Source: Leptotrichiaceae bacterium (GTDB lineage Bacteria; Fusobacteriota; Fusobacteriia; Fusobacteriales; Leptotrichiaceae). From it: a stretch of 7,276 bases of DNA. The translations under genes were made by a program, and so were the position numbers. The notes under the pieces are model-generated. The model was not told where the DNA came from. It saw nothing but the letters and a program-made list of their open reading frames with translations, and searched no databases. Below are positions 6,098 to 7,276 of the stretch, one piece after another; within the stretch, counting starts at the first letter, position 1, and each line of letters begins with the position of its first letter. The stretch spans positions 1 to 7,276 of the forward strand of contig JAUNKI010000101.1 in the NCBI GenBank assembly GCA_030532815.1, in the 5' to 3' direction.

Positions 6098-7000
6098 ATG
6101 ATAAACAAAAATCGCTATCTGTTTATGATTTTATACTTTATTTCTATTTTTACTCTTTCTCACGGATTTACAAAAGCAAAGAAAAATATTCCCTTATCTT
6201 CTTATATTTACGGGATTACTGTAGATGACAGCTGGGAAGGAAAAATTAAAACAGAAGAAATTATTGCCGCAATAAAAGCAATGGATGTAAAACCTACCGT
6301 ACGTATTGTCATGTCAAAGGAAACGCCTCCTGAAAAATACAGGAAACTGTTTGAAAAAATTCATAAGGTTGCTTATATTATGGCTACACCTGTTGATTCT
6401 TATGATATGAAAAAATATAATGTTTCCGCTTATCTGAAAAGATTTGTAGATTCTTATGAAGCTTTGTCCGAATACACCGACTTATGGGAAATCGGAAACG
6501 AAATAAATGGAGAAAACTGGCTCGGAAAAAATCCTGAGTTAATATCAGGAAAAGCCTATGCCGCTTTCAGATATATTTCGGGAAACAATGCAAAAACGGT
6601 TCTTACATCTTACTATTCGGCACCCCGAGAACAACAGATTCCTATGGATAAATGGCTTATAAAATACATACCTGATGATATGAAAAAAAATCTGGATTAT
6701 GTTCTTGTGAGCTATTACGAAGATGATAATAACGGATACCAGCCGGACTGGAAAAAAATTTTCAATAACCTTGAAACTATTTTTCCGAATTCCAAACTTG
6801 GAATAGGTGAATGCGGTAATACCCGTAAAGGAGCTACAACTGAAAGTAAAATAAAAATGATACGTCATTATTACACCATGCCCAAATATGTCAAAAATTA
6901 TATCGGTGGATACTTCTGGTGGTATTGGGTTCAGGATAGTGTTCCTCACGAAAAAAATAAAGTATGGGAAGAAATAAATAAAAGTATGAAATCTATATGA
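6098..7000 (+). CDS. Exported (beta/alpha)8 protein of the clan GH-A glycoside hydrolase type
   Basis: 300 residues from ATG 6098, with AAAGGA (6083-6088) nine bases upstream; the in-frame TTG at 6080 has no ribosome site. Residues 1-27 are a signal peptide (hydrophobic YLFMILYFISIFTLS, possible cleavage after TKA). The rest reads as a full TIM barrel: strand 1 YGITVD (38-43), strand 2 PTVRIVM, strand 3 AYIMATPVDS, strand 4 LWEIGNEING, strand 5 TVLTSYY, strand 6 YVLVSYYEDD, strand 7 KLGIGECGN and strand 8 GYFWWYWVQD. E135 in the GNE motif after strand 4 and E238 at the end of strand 7 fit the acid/base and nucleophile of retaining clan GH-A enzymes. The aromatics around 273-278 fit a sugar-binding floor. 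The substrate and GH family number cannot be told from sequence alone; GH5, GH39 and GH53-like families are candidates. It appears monocistronic and is bracketed by the 23-bp repeats. Confidence 0.75.
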   Translation: MINKNRYLFMILYFISIFTLSHGFTKAKKNIPLSSYIYGITVDDSWEGKIKTEEIIAAIKAMDVKPTVRIVMSKETPPEKYRKLFEKIHKVAYIMATPVDSYDMKKYNVSAYLKRFVDSYEALSEYTDLWEIGNEINGENWLGKNPELISGKAYAAFRYISGNNAKTVLTSYYSAPREQQIPMDKWLIKYIPDDMKKNLDYVLVSYYEDDNNGYQPDWKKIFNNLETIFPNSKLGIGECGNTRKGATTESKIKMIRHYYTMPKYVKNYIGGYFWWYWVQDSVPHEKNKVWEEINKSMKSI

Positions 7001-7027
7001 TTGTGAAAAATTATTACTATATTATTT

Positions 7028-7173
7028 AGGAGCTGCCTCATAAGATATAAAAACATATCCGACTATAAATTTTTTCATTTTTATAAAATTCAGTAAAAAC
7101 AATATTTTTTAATTTCTAAAAATATATAATACTTATAGTTAGAGAATTGTTTTTGACTTATGAGACAATCCCT
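7028..7173. mobile_element. 146-bp foldback element with imperfect terminal inverted repeats (MITE-like)
   Basis: The ends 7028-7044 and 7157-7173 are imperfect inverted repeats. The core TGCCTCATAAG (7034-7044) pairs with CTTATGAGACA (7157-7167) at 10 of 11 positions, and AGG/CCT match at the outer edges. The symmetry continues inward: AAAAACA (7049-7055) with TGTTTTT (7148-7154), and ACTATAAAT (7062-7070) with ACTTATAGT (7131-7139) at 8 of 9. There is no gene inside. Ends of this GCTGCCTCATAAG type resemble those of some insertion sequences, from memory, so a non-autonomous element is plausible. No clear target duplication is visible. It may also act as a hairpin after the glycosidase-like gene. 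Confidence 0.6.
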
Positions 7174-7206
7174 GATAAAAAATTTCCGACTCAAATTATT
7201 TTATAT

Positions 7207-7275
7207 TCAACTTTTCTTTCCTTGAAAACTCATTGTCGTCCTTACACTTTTGCTATCCGCTAATCTATACTTTTT
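7207..7275 (-). CDS. Possible 3' end of a minus-strand gene running off the right edge
   Basis: Read leftward from the window edge there are 22 open codons ending in TGA at 7209-7207, including YRLADSKSVRTTMSFQGKKS. The codon choice is ordinary, and the 23-bp repeat within it reads as a conserved peptide when compared with copy A. The stretch is too short to identify, and could be chance or part of a repeat family. Confidence 0.25.
   Translation of the reverse strand, partial: KKYRLADSKSVRTTMSFQGKKS
7240..7262 (+). repeat. Dispersed 23-bp repeat, copy B
   Basis: The unit starts CCTTACACTTTTGCTATC and ends CGCTA; 20 of 23 bases match copy A, and it lies 1306 bp downstream in the same orientation. 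It sits just outside the foldback element, near the window edge. Confidence 0.75.
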
Positions 7276-7276
7276 G

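Noticed and set aside
6545..6949. 134-codon minus-strand open frame
   Set aside because: It is antisense to strands 5-8 of the glycosidase-like barrel; no ribosome site or recognisable motif.

Overview
This is a low-GC window from a bacterium that is probably a fusobacterium of the Leptotrichia type. That assignment is an inference. It rests on the strong A/T and AAA/ATA/TTA codon bias, clear AGGAGG ribosome sites, sigma-70-type promoters, an alpha-glucoside PTS permease of the kind found in saccharolytic fusobacteria, and exported proteins lacking lipobox cysteines. No rRNA, tRNA or CRISPR array is visible.

Layout. (1) Positions 1-475, minus strand: the first 158 codons of an alpha-glucoside/maltose-type PTS EIIC(B) permease, cut by the left edge. 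(2) Positions 476-779: a divergent intergenic region with a good promoter for each direction and an exact 9-bp inverted repeat just downstream of the rightward one. (3) Positions 780-4036, plus strand: three overlapping genes. These are a 409-aa protein resembling plasmid Rep_3/RepB initiators (TTG start), an OmpR/PhoB response regulator, and a membrane histidine kinase. The overlaps (20 bp and 8 bp) argue for one transcript. (4) Positions 4027-4072: a 12-bp inverted repeat at the kinase stop codon, followed at once by an extended -10 promoter. (5) Positions 4126-5709: three tandem genes for exported PepSY-domain proteins with one, two and two PepSY domains. The last domain of the third protein is about 74% identical to the single domain of the first. 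(6) Positions 5710-6097: about 390 bp with no convincing gene, containing one copy of a dispersed 23-bp repeat. (7) Positions 6098-7000: an exported (beta/alpha)8 protein with both catalytic glutamates of clan GH-A glycosidases. (8) Positions 7001-7276: a 146-bp foldback element resembling a MITE, and the second copy of the 23-bp repeat.

How the genes may work together. The kinase has a roughly 110-residue sensor region outside the membrane, and the PepSY proteins would be exported to that same side. A sensible reading is that the two-component system controls, or is modulated by, the PepSY proteins. The Rep_3-like protein, fused by gene overlap to the two-component genes, is the odd member: no plasmid iterons are seen near it, so it may have become a DNA-binding regulator. 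The PTS permease and the glycosidase-like protein both point to carbohydrate use but are not in one operon. The most unusual part is the arrangement Rep_3-like / response regulator / kinase / PepSY triplet.
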